A DNA stretch of 64,000 bases from the NCBI GenBank assembly GCA_017477425.1, contig JAFUVT010000012.1, positions 1 to 64,000 of the forward strand. Direction: 5' to 3'. The position numbers were made by a program, and so were the translations under genes. The DNA is from Bacteroidales bacterium. Its GTDB lineage: Bacteria > Bacteroidota > Bacteroidia > Bacteroidales > F082. Below are positions 46,958-55,112 of the stretch, in pieces. The notes under the pieces were generated by a model, which made no database searches, was not told where the DNA came from, and saw only the letters and a program-made list of their open reading frames with translations. How positions within the stretch are numbered: position 1 is the stretch's first letter; each line of letters starts with the position of its first letter.

Positions 46958-49093
46958 TTATTTATGTCTACAGTCTGCATTTGACAGCCCCATACTCTTT
47001 TTACCTTTACCTCCTCCAGTAATGACCACATTAACAGCATCATTCTGACCCGATAAAGTAACGGTAAACTCATATGTATTCCCAGCTACAAATTCATAAT
47101 CATTTTGACGGCCTCCCACATTACCTTGGGAAGAAGCAATCCAGATTCTATCATCTGGTGTTGGGTTTGTGATACACCAATCATAAACTCCTGCAGGAAT
47201 AGTAATAGATACACTATTGTTATGAACAATATGCTGTGTCGAGCAATTGCCATCAGCATTGGTCGGTATCTTATAATCAAATTGAGAATATATCGACTCG
47301 TTGCCTGAGCAAGAAGTGCTTAAAGCACCATCTGTCGGAATAGTGGACCCATACAAAGAATGGGTTTTATCAAGCAACATTTGGTATCCAGTACCATCTC
47401 CCCAAACATCACCTGCAGTAAGAATAATGGTAGCTGTAGTGCTCCCTCCACCACCGCCACCACTTCCTGATGTGACAAGTGTTTTTGGGCTCCCATATCC
47501 TGTTTCATGGCCATTTGTAGCAAAAGCCCGAACATAATAGGTTGTGCCTAAAGACAAGCCTGAGATAGTACATGTGAACATAGCAGGCAAAGATCCTGAT
47601 GGAACATTTCCATGAATGACATTTGGATTGTTCTCAATCGTTATATTTTGAGATGTACCCCAGCAAAAACCACAATCATTAACTGGAGCACTTCCATTTG
47701 AATAAAGCATACCTTTACATTCTGCCGTATTACTATTCGAATTATAATCCACGGTCCAAGTAAGAACTTCGGGCGGATAAGTGTTGTTATCAAGTGTAGT
47801 AAAACTCACATTTTCCCCATATGATGTAGCTATCAAACTAACAGCAAAAGCACGAACATAATAAGTTGTGTTGGCAGAAAGATACCTCAAATCACAAGTG
47901 AAAGAACCGGTTCCGTGACCACTATCAAAAGATGTGTTAGAATAATTATCCCAGGTAGGATTAGGAGAAGTGCCCCAACAAATACCTCGTTGAAGCGAAC
48001 CGTCTCCGCCGTCAGAAGTTACTGTTCCACTACATTTTGCTGTAGAAGAAGTAATATCAGCGACAATACCTGTTTGCACTGTAGGCGCCGTACCACCACC
48101 ACCTCCTCCTAATGTTGTAAACGAAATAGGATTTCCATAAGCAATGTCAACATCATTTTTCGCATAAGCACAAACATAATAATCAGTATTTGCAGTAAGA
48201 TTAGTCATCGTACATGAAAAGGTACCCGTTCCGACCCCATTGTCTTTAACACAATAATTTGAAATCGTAGGGTTATGGGTAGTACTGGCCTTTGCCCAAC
48301 ATAAGCCGCGTTCGGTTACAGTGGAGCCTCCATCAGAAGTGACATCTCCACCACACTCTGCGCTATTAGTTGAAATAGTTGAAATGGCTTTTGTGCTAAC
48401 CGTTGGCTTGGTTGCACTTCCTCCACCGTTTGCGGTTGTAAAATGTCTGTCCTCCCCATAGGATGTTCCAATAGCATTAGTTGCAAATGCTCGTACATGG
48501 TATGTTGTATTTGGAGCAAGTCCAGTAATAGCCCCAGTGAATTCACCTATTCCCGACTCACATGATACATTTAAACTTGAAATAGTAGGATTCTCAGAAA
48601 CGCTCCAACATAATCCTCGTTGAGTCACTTCCGCTCCACCATCAGAGGAAATATTACCTCCGCAAACCGCGCCATTGGAAGTAATGTCTTTGACCGCACT
48701 TGTTGTAATGGTCGGTGTGGCACCGTCGTTTTTATTATAGAGAAAAATATCCCCATAATTGTACGATTCCTGCCCCATACCTTTCAAATCCACTTTTTTT
48801 GTAATACCCGATGATCCTGCATCCAAAAACAGATAGTTGCCTCCGTCAAAATTGTTATAATTGACAGTCAATTCGAACCATCCTTCATTGTTTGTTTTAG
48901 TGCTTGTATATTCAGTTGTGCCATTTGTCACGGTTACTCTAACATTTACGAGAGGTTCTCTTTCAGACTCCTCTAACACTCTGCCTTTCAAAAGGGTTGC
49001 TTCGCTAATTCCAGAATTGTGCAAATCTTTGACACAACCATAAAACAAGCCTGTCACTATGACAAAAAGTCCAATAAATAGTTTCTTAGTCAT
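46958..49093 (-). CDS. Surface adhesin lipoprotein: Fn3-like repeats plus gingipain-type DUF2436 domain
   Basis: 711 residues. Lipobox FYGC (Cys20); CarboxypepD_reg-like domain (LKGRVLEESEREPLVNVRVTV); five Fn3-like units separated by Gly/Ser-rich linkers (GLCWSVSENPTISSL...LAPNTTYHVRAFATNAIGTSYGE). The C-terminal ~145 residues (GDVWGDGTGYQMLLDKTHSL, FDYKIPTNADG, ITIPAGVYDWCITNP, RIWIAS) match the DUF2436 domain that precedes the adhesin modules in Por[33 protein letters not shown] HagA. No protease domain and no Por-type C-terminal signal are seen; anchoring is by lipid. Probably binds host or partner proteins. Confidence 0.82.
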   Translation of the reverse strand: MTKKLFIGLFVIVTGLFYGCVKDLHNSGISEATLLKGRVLEESEREPLVNVRVTVTNGTTEYTSTKTNNEGWFELTVNYNNFDGGNYLFLDAGSSGITKKVDLKGMGQESYNYGDIFLYNKNDGATPTITTSAVKDITSNGAVCGGNISSDGGAEVTQRGLCWSVSENPTISSLNVSCESGIGEFTGAITGLAPNTTYHVRAFATNAIGTSYGEDRHFTTANGGGSATKPTVSTKAISTISTNSAECGGDVTSDGGSTVTERGLCWAKASTTHNPTISNYCVKDNGVGTGTFSCTMTNLTANTDYYVCAYAKNDVDIAYGNPISFTTLGGGGGGTAPTVQTGIVADITSSTAKCSGTVTSDGGDGSLQRGICWGTSPNPTWDNYSNTSFDSGHGTGSFTCDLRYLSANTTYYVRAFAVSLIATSYGENVSFTTLDNNTYPPEVLTWTVDYNSNSNTAECKGMLYSNGSAPVNDCGFCWGTSQNITIENNPNVIHGNVPSGSLPAMFTCTISGLSLGTTYYVRAFATNGHETGYGSPKTLVTSGSGGGGGGSTTATIILTAGDVWGDGTGYQMLLDKTHSLYGSTIPTDGALSTSCSGNESIYSQFDYKIPTNADGNCSTQHIVHNNSVSITIPAGVYDWCITNPTPDDRIWIASSQGNVGGRQNDYEFVAGNTYEFTVTLSGQNDAVNVVITGGGKGKKSMGLSNADCRHK

Positions 49094-49097
49094 AACA

Positions 49098-49886
49098 TTA
49101 GAAATTATAGTTAAAACTCAATCCGAAAGCCATCGTTTCATCTGTGGTCATAATGGCCGGTGTCAACGAGGCATATCTTTTGTTTTTTTCTTTTTTCGAT
49201 AGATGATACACACGATAAATATGGATACCATATAAAGCAGCTGCGCCAACGTAGCAAGTTATATTTATAGCCTTTCGTGTGTTGTATTTACTTTTTGCTT
49301 CCATAAAATCTTCCAAAGACGCATCCACATCTCTCATGATCTCCAATTGCTTTTTGGCAGAAATACTTGAAATTACACCTCCACCCAGCAGCAGTGTCTC
49401 ACCCGCAATAATGGCATATCCTTCTGGTTTGCTTCCCAATTCAATTTGACCTAAGCCTGGGACGATATACCACATCACATTAGTTTTCCATGGTTCATGC
49501 AATGGATCCACATCAAAACACAAGGATTCTTTCTGCTTGACTAAAACATCAATCTCGCCTTGTTTAAAACCGTCGGAATTTAATGTAATTCTATACCTCT
49601 TATAATTATTATCATTTGGCACTATTGTCAGTATCCATTGCTGTTTTTCCGAATTAAAATCCGCTTTCGCCAGCCTTCTAGGTGCTGTTGGAATAGTAAA
49701 GCGCAAATCCGAGAGAGTTGTGTTAATTACAACAAAACCATATTCTCCATCACCTGGCCGTATCGTGAATGGGCAATCGCCATCTGGTGTTATCACGAAC
49801 TCGTTCAATTTCTCTTGTGCCAATACCACTTCCATTGAGCTTATTAGCAACAACATGCAAACCATCAAACGTTTAATCTTAATCAT
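49098..49886 (-). CDS. Exported protein, N-terminal domain shared with the upstream neighbour
   Basis: 262 residues, signal peptide MIKIKRLMVCMLLLISSMEVVLAQ. Residues ~25-130 (LNEFVITPDGDCPFTIRPGDG ... VPNDNNYKRYRITLNSDGFKQGEIDV) are homologous to the same region of the 284-residue neighbour. A hydrophobic Gly-rich stretch (IIAGETLLLGGGVISSISAKK) and a second one (INITCYVGAAALYGIHIYRV) follow, so it may span or insert into a membrane. The last residues (MAFGLSFNYNF) look like an outer-membrane beta-signal (terminal Phe). Function unknown. Confidence 0.7.
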   Translation of the reverse strand: MIKIKRLMVCMLLLISSMEVVLAQEKLNEFVITPDGDCPFTIRPGDGEYGFVVINTTLSDLRFTIPTAPRRLAKADFNSEKQQWILTIVPNDNNYKRYRITLNSDGFKQGEIDVLVKQKESLCFDVDPLHEPWKTNVMWYIVPGLGQIELGSKPEGYAIIAGETLLLGGGVISSISAKKQLEIMRDVDASLEDFMEAKSKYNTRKAINITCYVGAAALYGIHIYRVYHLSKKEKNKRYASLTPAIMTTDETMAFGLSFNYNF

Positions 49887-49918
49887 CTGCGTTTTCTTAT
49901 TTGTTTCGTTTCAATTAA

Positions 49919-50773
49919 TTAGAATAGAAGAGAAAAACAAACTCCATTTCCTGTCAATCCATATTCCAATTCGATACCGTTCTGTGAACGCATATTTCTA
50001 TTGTTATACAAATCAACAGCCCTTTGTATCTTATTTTGACCAGTTGAAGATTGTATTTTTAACCCCAAACACCCTATTCCTATAGCTGCAAGTCCTCCCC
50101 CTATAAGCCAATACTCAGTTTTATTTGAAGAATACTCTTGGCTCTTACCCACCAATAAACCTCCTGCTCCACCACCGACACAACCCGAACCCAAAATAAT
50201 CATCCACCCATAGAGAGTCTCACCGGTTTTTTTATCCATTCCTTTCCCTCTTATGTATAAATCATACGATTCAGTATTTGCAAAAAGTGCTTTTATTTCA
50301 TTGTCACCCAACTTTTTCCCGTTTTTGTAAATACTCCATCCGTCAACATATAATGGGTCAGCATTTGTATTACCGTAATGCTTTGGATTGACAACATATC
50401 CAGTTGACGAACTAGCCTTTACGACAACAGAGTTTATCTGCCCTTGCTTGAAACCTTTTGCGTTTATAGTTATCGTGTATTGCTTGTAATTATTGTCATT
50501 AGGCTGGATTATCAATACATAACGGTTTTTCTTCTTATCAGGCACCGTCCTGATTCTTCCTGGTGCTACTGGAATATTAAATTCCAAATTGGGTATGGTC
50601 GAGTTTACTATCACTACGCCGTCATTGGGTGTTGCCCCATAACTGGAATAAATAGTCATTGGATTATGGGTTGCATCAGTATTCACCACAAATTCATTTA
50701 TTCTCTCCTGGGAAAGGGCTGTCCCAATAGAACACAAAACGGCAAAAAGACTTATGATGAAACGCTTTTTCAT
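49919..50773 (-). CDS. Exported protein, paralog of the 262-residue neighbour
   Basis: 284 residues, signal peptide MKKRFIISLFAVLCSIGTALSQ. The N-terminal domain (INEFVVNTDATHNPMTIY ... QPNDNNYKQYTITINAKGFKQGQINSV) parallels the downstream gene's. Then come a short segment resembling a structural or repeat spacer (SIYKNGKKLGDNEIKALF) and two Gly-rich hydrophobic stretches (WMIILGSGCVGGGAGGLLVG; YWLIGGGLAAIGIGCLGLKI). It also ends in a terminal Phe (GVCFSLLF). The pair came from a duplication. Starts 3 bp after the 345-residue gene stop. Confidence 0.7.
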   Translation of the reverse strand: MKKRFIISLFAVLCSIGTALSQERINEFVVNTDATHNPMTIYSSYGATPNDGVVIVNSTIPNLEFNIPVAPGRIRTVPDKKKNRYVLIIQPNDNNYKQYTITINAKGFKQGQINSVVVKASSSTGYVVNPKHYGNTNADPLYVDGWSIYKNGKKLGDNEIKALFANTESYDLYIRGKGMDKKTGETLYGWMIILGSGCVGGGAGGLLVGKSQEYSSNKTEYWLIGGGLAAIGIGCLGLKIQSSTGQNKIQRAVDLYNNRNMRSQNGIELEYGLTGNGVCFSLLF

Positions 50774-50776
50774 ATT

Positions 50777-51814
50777 TTACTCAATTTGGAAATCACCTAT
50801 CGTAAAGAATTCTTCTTCCGTATATTGTATCGGATTGCCATTTGCATCTTGGTAAGGTTGCCATGTTCGAACCCAAACCTCAGGTTGTTCTTCATTTGAA
50901 AAATCTATAATCAAAAACAGTTTCCCTTCATCAGAATAGCCTTTTGATTTAGCCGTGGGAGCGACATGCCAGTATTGATTAAGCCTAACTCCATAAATAT
51001 TAGAATTTGCCTCACTTTGAACTACCTCGACCCCATCAAATCTAATATTAATATATGAATTCCTTGCAAAAATCCCTCTCAATTTTTCCATGTATTGTCG
51101 TTTGTTTTGAATACTATACTCAATACATTGATTGTTAGTCAGTGTCCTTGAAAACTCTGTATTTCTACTTGTTTTATAATTAACCACCTTGCCAGTAATT
51201 ATCAAAGCGTCTTCACTATACATTTTGTCAATTAAATCCAATCCGCCTAATCCAAGGTTATACGCAGTAAAGAAATTGTCCACAAAGTTTTTAATCATCC
51301 ATCTATGCCGATTGTTTGTTACCTCATTTCCACCATTAATTACTTCGGTATACATATGCTCTGGCATAGTGCAATACAAATCGCTTATTTTTCCTGACAT
51401 ATCAAATTCCAACACAATCATCTGATACTTATACTCTTCAGTTTCTCCTTCCTTGTAACAAACAGGTATATTTCTAACCTGATATGTATTAGAACTAACC
51501 ATTCTCATAACCCGTGTGTTTATGTTAGTACGGGTGCAATAGAAATGACTGACAGCCCACATGTTTGCAATTCTGTTCCTTGCAAAATCAGTAACGGCCG
51601 AGGAAGAAAGACTCAGCTGGGAGTTATCTTGGTCATATTTCTGGTTGATTTCAGTGAACAATGCTTTCGCATTACTCTCCATGACCCGTAAAACCTGTGC
51701 TGGTGCGGTTTCACTAAACTTAAAGGTTATTGAATTCTGTGCATAACCTTGAACGAACAACAGGGTGCCAATAATAATAAAGGCAATCCTTCTAATTGAT
51801 TTTCTTGTTTTCAT
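50777..51814 (-). CDS. Exported protein of unknown function
   Basis: 345 residues, signal peptide MKTRKSIRRIAFIIIGTLLFVQGYAQ. The N-half is helical (APAQVLRVMESNAKALFTEINQKYDQDNSQLSL). The C-half (RHRWMIKNFVDNFFTAYNLGLGGLDLIDKMYSEDALIITG ... EVWVRTWQPYQ) resembles the NTF2-like fold. I do not recognise a named family. It sits between two exported-protein genes, 3 bp from the next start. Confidence 0.7.
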   Translation of the reverse strand: MKTRKSIRRIAFIIIGTLLFVQGYAQNSITFKFSETAPAQVLRVMESNAKALFTEINQKYDQDNSQLSLSSSAVTDFARNRIANMWAVSHFYCTRTNINTRVMRMVSSNTYQVRNIPVCYKEGETEEYKYQMIVLEFDMSGKISDLYCTMPEHMYTEVINGGNEVTNNRHRWMIKNFVDNFFTAYNLGLGGLDLIDKMYSEDALIITGKVVNYKTSRNTEFSRTLTNNQCIEYSIQNKRQYMEKLRGIFARNSYINIRFDGVEVVQSEANSNIYGVRLNQYWHVAPTAKSKGYSDEGKLFLIIDFSNEEQPEVWVRTWQPYQDANGNPIQYTEEEFFTIGDFQIE

Positions 51815-51831
51815 ATCTATTTGATTTTAAA

Positions 51832-52554
51832 TTATTTTCGTTGTATATACCATATAGTATAGCCTTTATTACGATAATGTGTTTCTGGATTTTGAATCGT
51901 TTGTCCCGACAACAAATCCATTCGAGATGAGCCACCCTTATCCAACAGAGCGGCCAATGCCCAATTGGAGTCAAAAACAGCAATCAAGCATAAATCAGGT
52001 CTGTCAAAACCAGCCGATGTATTAAAATCACCTTTTACAAATCCACGTCGGTTTGCAACCTTGTTAACATCCTTGTAGCTTTTGCAACTCATTAATTCCT
52101 GTAATACAGGGTCGTTAACCTTATTGGTATTTGCACCAGGATTGGGTTTAGTAACAGGCGGCTCAACATTATTTGAAGAGGGAGGAGTAACGTTTGGCTC
52201 TTGTGGTGGATTCAATGGCCTTTGTGTAGTCACGAAAACACTGTCTTTTGCAATCCATGCCACCACACAGACCATTCCCTCTTGTCGTATTCTGCCCGTA
52301 TGCGCTTTCATTTCCAATTCTTTCATAACCTCATCTCGTTTTTTGGTTTGGTAAACCACATCACTTATGATTCTTTCCGTCAAATTGTTCAAAGCGTCGT
52401 GATATGCCATGGTCTCATCAAAAGCATTTCCTTCCTCCCAATAATATTTGTCTGTTTTAATTTCCAGTTCTTGATCTTCCGTCAAAAAACTTTGTGCAAA
52501 CATAATAGATGGGAGCAGCACCATCGTGGCCAATAAAATAGTTATCTTTTTCAT
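51832..52554 (-). CDS. Exported protein of unknown function
   Basis: 240 residues from MKKITILLATMVLLPSIMFAQ, chosen at 52554 because it gives a clean signal peptide just after the upstream stop; an in-frame ATG at 52581 would overlap the neighbour by 14 bp. The mature part has a helical start (AYHDALNNLTERIISDVVYQTKKRDEVMKELEMKAHTG), a Pro/Asn-rich linker (NPPQEPNVTPPSSNNVEPPV) and a C-terminal domain (LMSCKSYKDVNKVANRRGFVKGDFN) that looks like a small ligand- or peptidoglycan-related fold, though I cannot name it. Confidence 0.65.
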   Translation of the reverse strand: MKKITILLATMVLLPSIMFAQSFLTEDQELEIKTDKYYWEEGNAFDETMAYHDALNNLTERIISDVVYQTKKRDEVMKELEMKAHTGRIRQEGMVCVVAWIAKDSVFVTTQRPLNPPQEPNVTPPSSNNVEPPVTKPNPGANTNKVNDPVLQELMSCKSYKDVNKVANRRGFVKGDFNTSAGFDRPDLCLIAVFDSNWALAALLDKGGSSRMDLLSGQTIQNPETHYRNKGYTIWYIQRK

Positions 52555-52567
52555 TCGTTTTTGCTTT

Positions 52568-53725
52568 TTATCGTTTTCCATATAGAGTTTTTATGTTGTG
52601 TTGAGGGATGTTGGAATACAATTCCATATTCATTTTTCCTCCATTCATTAAGTCATCCAATGTTGTGGTCACATACGCCAAATGGATAAACTCCTCGTCG
52701 CGGTTATATAGAATCATCGTACCTGATAAATTTTCAGGTTCCAATGTTTCTATTCCAAAATAGCGTTCATAACCATTTGAAAAATAGTCGTTGAAATCAC
52801 GGCTGTCTATAGTGTAATCCTGCACCACAAATCCATACATCCGATGCTTCACATCAATGGTGTAATGATTAGCCGATGGAACCAACAATGCGTTGGAAAA
52901 CGTCAAGGCAACCAATGATGTGTCTGACACAAGCGCATAGATGGAGTCGTTTTTGAAAAAGAACAAATCGTTGTTAATTTGAGGTATAGAGAACTCTTCT
53001 CCTTTTTCAACATAAATGCTGTCTTGATAAATACTATCTTGTAAAAGCTGCAAGTAATTTATATCTGGCAAGGGCATCTGACTATCGATGGCCTTTGCAA
53101 TATGGTTCTTCAGTTGAAAAGCAAGCCGTATTTCCTGCTCCCTCTTGTCCATTCCACTGATTAACTTACAGTCAGCAGGGAAGGAGAACGACAATTGCTG
53201 GCCATCTAAACAAAGAATCGTCACGCAATAGTCTTTTATCACCTTATTAATGATAATTCCACTGTTGCCTTTCAGCATAGAACATAGTTTCTTCTTATTC
53301 TGCAACAAGTTTTGATTTACAGGGTTATCATCTAACAAAACCTGCAAACCATTTTCTTTGTCAGCTCTCAATGCGGTTCCTATGTCTTTTGTTGTCAAGA
53401 TTGTAAGCAGTTCGCGTTCAAGAAACTGTACAATAGGAATATTGACTATACGTATTGAATCCGGCAAAAAACAATAGCCAATATGATCCACAACCCCGTT
53501 TTCATCTTTACATAGAATTATCGGTACAGTGTCTCCTTTGACTAAATCCGCACATTGCAATAAGGTGTCATTAACACAAATGGAATCCATCGCACACACC
53601 TGATTGACAAGTTTGTACAATGAATCCACTTTTGGAGAATAGAACAGCGTTTGGGCGGTAGTATTCTCAGAAGTCATCGTCATTGCTCCAATGATCAATA
53701 GTATCGAAAGAGCCAATTTGTTCAT
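52568..53725 (-). CDS. Exported protein of unknown function
   Basis: 385 residues. Signal peptide MNKLALSILLIIGAMTMTSENTTAQ. The rest is a beta-rich periplasmic or surface protein with no motif I recognise (for example DSLYKLVNQVCAMDSICVND and YTIDVKHRMYGFVVQDYTIDSRDFNDYFSNGYERYFGIETLE). It overlaps the upstream 134-residue gene by 59 bp in another frame, a tight coupling within the run. Confidence 0.65.
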   Translation of the reverse strand: MNKLALSILLIIGAMTMTSENTTAQTLFYSPKVDSLYKLVNQVCAMDSICVNDTLLQCADLVKGDTVPIILCKDENGVVDHIGYCFLPDSIRIVNIPIVQFLERELLTILTTKDIGTALRADKENGLQVLLDDNPVNQNLLQNKKKLCSMLKGNSGIIINKVIKDYCVTILCLDGQQLSFSFPADCKLISGMDKREQEIRLAFQLKNHIAKAIDSQMPLPDINYLQLLQDSIYQDSIYVEKGEEFSIPQINNDLFFFKNDSIYALVSDTSLVALTFSNALLVPSANHYTIDVKHRMYGFVVQDYTIDSRDFNDYFSNGYERYFGIETLEPENLSGTMILYNRDEEFIHLAYVTTTLDDLMNGGKMNMELYSNIPQHNIKTLYGKR

Positions 53726-54071
53726 GTTTAGTATTGTTTAGTTGTTTCTTTTCCTTGATAGCATAAAATATCCACAATATCAACGCTACTGGCATGATGA
53801 TGACGATTTGGATAGCCAGGAACAAAACCGCATATATCAACCGCCAAAAGAACCTAATCGAGCCGTGGTCTTTGTGTGGGTCATAGTAACCAACGCTGAC
53901 CTTCTCTCCATTGACAAGATATTCCTCCGTATAATCAGGAACATGTTGTTCGGCAGAGTCTTTCACATCCTTCGAATAGTGAAGAAGGCCTCCTGAGATT
54001 GAGAATCCCAAGGTCAGGAAGGCCTTTCTCCACTTCCTCTTTTTCGCAGAAATATCTTCTGGATTGTTCAT
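53667..54071 (-). CDS. Small single-pass membrane protein
   Basis: 134 residues: a basic N-terminus (SAKKRKWRKAFLTLGFSISGGLLHY), a segment resembling an extracytoplasmic or loop stretch (YTEEYLVNGEKVSVGYYDPHKDHG), one strong membrane span at ~75-103 (IYAVLFLAIQIVIIMPVALILWIFYAI) and an acidic tail ending DHWSNDDDF. No family is recognised. It begins 7 bp after the zinc-ribbon/InlB/MORN gene and overlaps the following exported-protein gene by 59 bp. Confidence 0.65.
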   Translation of the reverse strand: MNNPEDISAKKRKWRKAFLTLGFSISGGLLHYSKDVKDSAEQHVPDYTEEYLVNGEKVSVGYYDPHKDHGSIRFFWRLIYAVLFLAIQIVIIMPVALILWIFYAIKEKKQLNNTKHEQIGSFDTIDHWSNDDDF

Positions 54072-54078
54072 TATCGGT

Positions 54079-55092
54079 TTACTTGTCTGAATTCAAGTCG
54101 TATGGATTAAAACGCTTGGGGGCGAAAATCCTTTCTTTAATCTTGCCGTCTTTACTGTACAAAGCTCCGCTTACAATATCGCCATTCCCCCAAGTACCAT
54201 CAAACCAATCACCGGCTTCAGCATAATGAGCAGGGTTGTCGGTATCATGCTTTGCAATTTGAACACGACGAGTATAATCAAACTTGCCGTTTCCTTCAGG
54301 AATCCCATTCTTCAATTCACCCACATACTTTCCAAACGAATACTGCTTGGTTCCTGTCCCGGTTCCTGTTCCGCCTCCTGATGACCCTTTCTTCTTAAAC
54401 TTTGCCACATAAGTTTCATTTCGACCAGTTATCACCTTTCGTGGATTCTCAATGTTTCCGTCATTCCAAGAATCGAATTCATAGCCTTTGTTAGCGATAG
54501 CCTCGATTGAAATGGTAATCATAGAATCGTAAGTTCCTCCGCCTTTTACAATACCCATAGATTCATCAGAAGACACCACATTAATTGTAACCGATGTGGG
54601 TAATACAGGTGCTGGCTCAAATATGGCAGTGTACGTTTCATCCTCTTTCGTCAAGATTTCGCGAGGATTTTTTGTGTTATTATCGTCCCACGAAACAAAT
54701 CTATAACCCTCATTGGCATTAGCTTCAATAGTAATTAATTTGTTAAACTCATACTTGCCACTTCCTTTGACGGTTCCCATAGTTTTATCTGATGAAATCA
54801 CGGTGATACGAACCTTCGAACTGGAACAAGACCGGAACAAGAAGTAACCTCCAGTCACTAGACCAACAATAAGAGCAATTATGATCCACCATTTGGGGTC
54901 AGGACCTGGTTTTGGTCCTTGGGCTTTCATCAAAGGTTCTCCGCATTCCTCACATACAAATTCTTTAGTTGAACGAATCGCTTGTATCTCCTTATTGTGG
55001 CATTTGGAACAAGGCGTTCCGTCTTCCTTTCCTGTTGTATTAGTACAAATGCCATAATTATAAACGGCATTCCTTCCTTTATTCTTTGCCAT
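54079..55092 (-). CDS. Zinc-ribbon/transmembrane/InlB-repeat/MORN protein
   Basis: 337 residues with a rare architecture. Residues 14-52 carry five Cys, with CxxC pairs at 28/31 and 47/50, so a zinc ribbon. One membrane span lies at ~68-87 (WWIIIALIVGLVTGGYFLF). Two divergent InlB B-type repeats follow (95-160 and 166-235; GYRFVSWDDN and GYEFDSWNDG). A Gly/Thr linker (240-248) leads to a MORN-type motif (FGKYVGELKNGIPEGNGKFDY). The zinc ribbon would face the cytoplasm and the InlB repeats the periplasm, or the reverse. It starts 20 bp after the tubulin-like gene, so it may link the cytoplasmic filament candidate to the envelope. Confidence 0.78.
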   Translation of the reverse strand: MAKNKGRNAVYNYGICTNTTGKEDGTPCSKCHNKEIQAIRSTKEFVCEECGEPLMKAQGPKPGPDPKWWIIIALIVGLVTGGYFLFRSCSSSKVRITVISSDKTMGTVKGSGKYEFNKLITIEANANEGYRFVSWDDNNTKNPREILTKEDETYTAIFEPAPVLPTSVTINVVSSDESMGIVKGGGTYDSMITISIEAIANKGYEFDSWNDGNIENPRKVITGRNETYVAKFKKKGSSGGGTGTGTGTKQYSFGKYVGELKNGIPEGNGKFDYTRRVQIAKHDTDNPAHYAEAGDWFDGTWGNGDIVSGALYSKDGKIKERIFAPKRFNPYDLNSDK

Positions 55093-55112
55093 AGCGTTTT
55101 GATTTCTGTACG

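Noticed and set aside
46958-49093. Repeated DNA that could suggest a CRISPR or tandem-repeat array
   Set aside because: The periodicity comes from coding Fn3-like units of ~85 residues with divergent DNA, not from short identical repeats and spacers.
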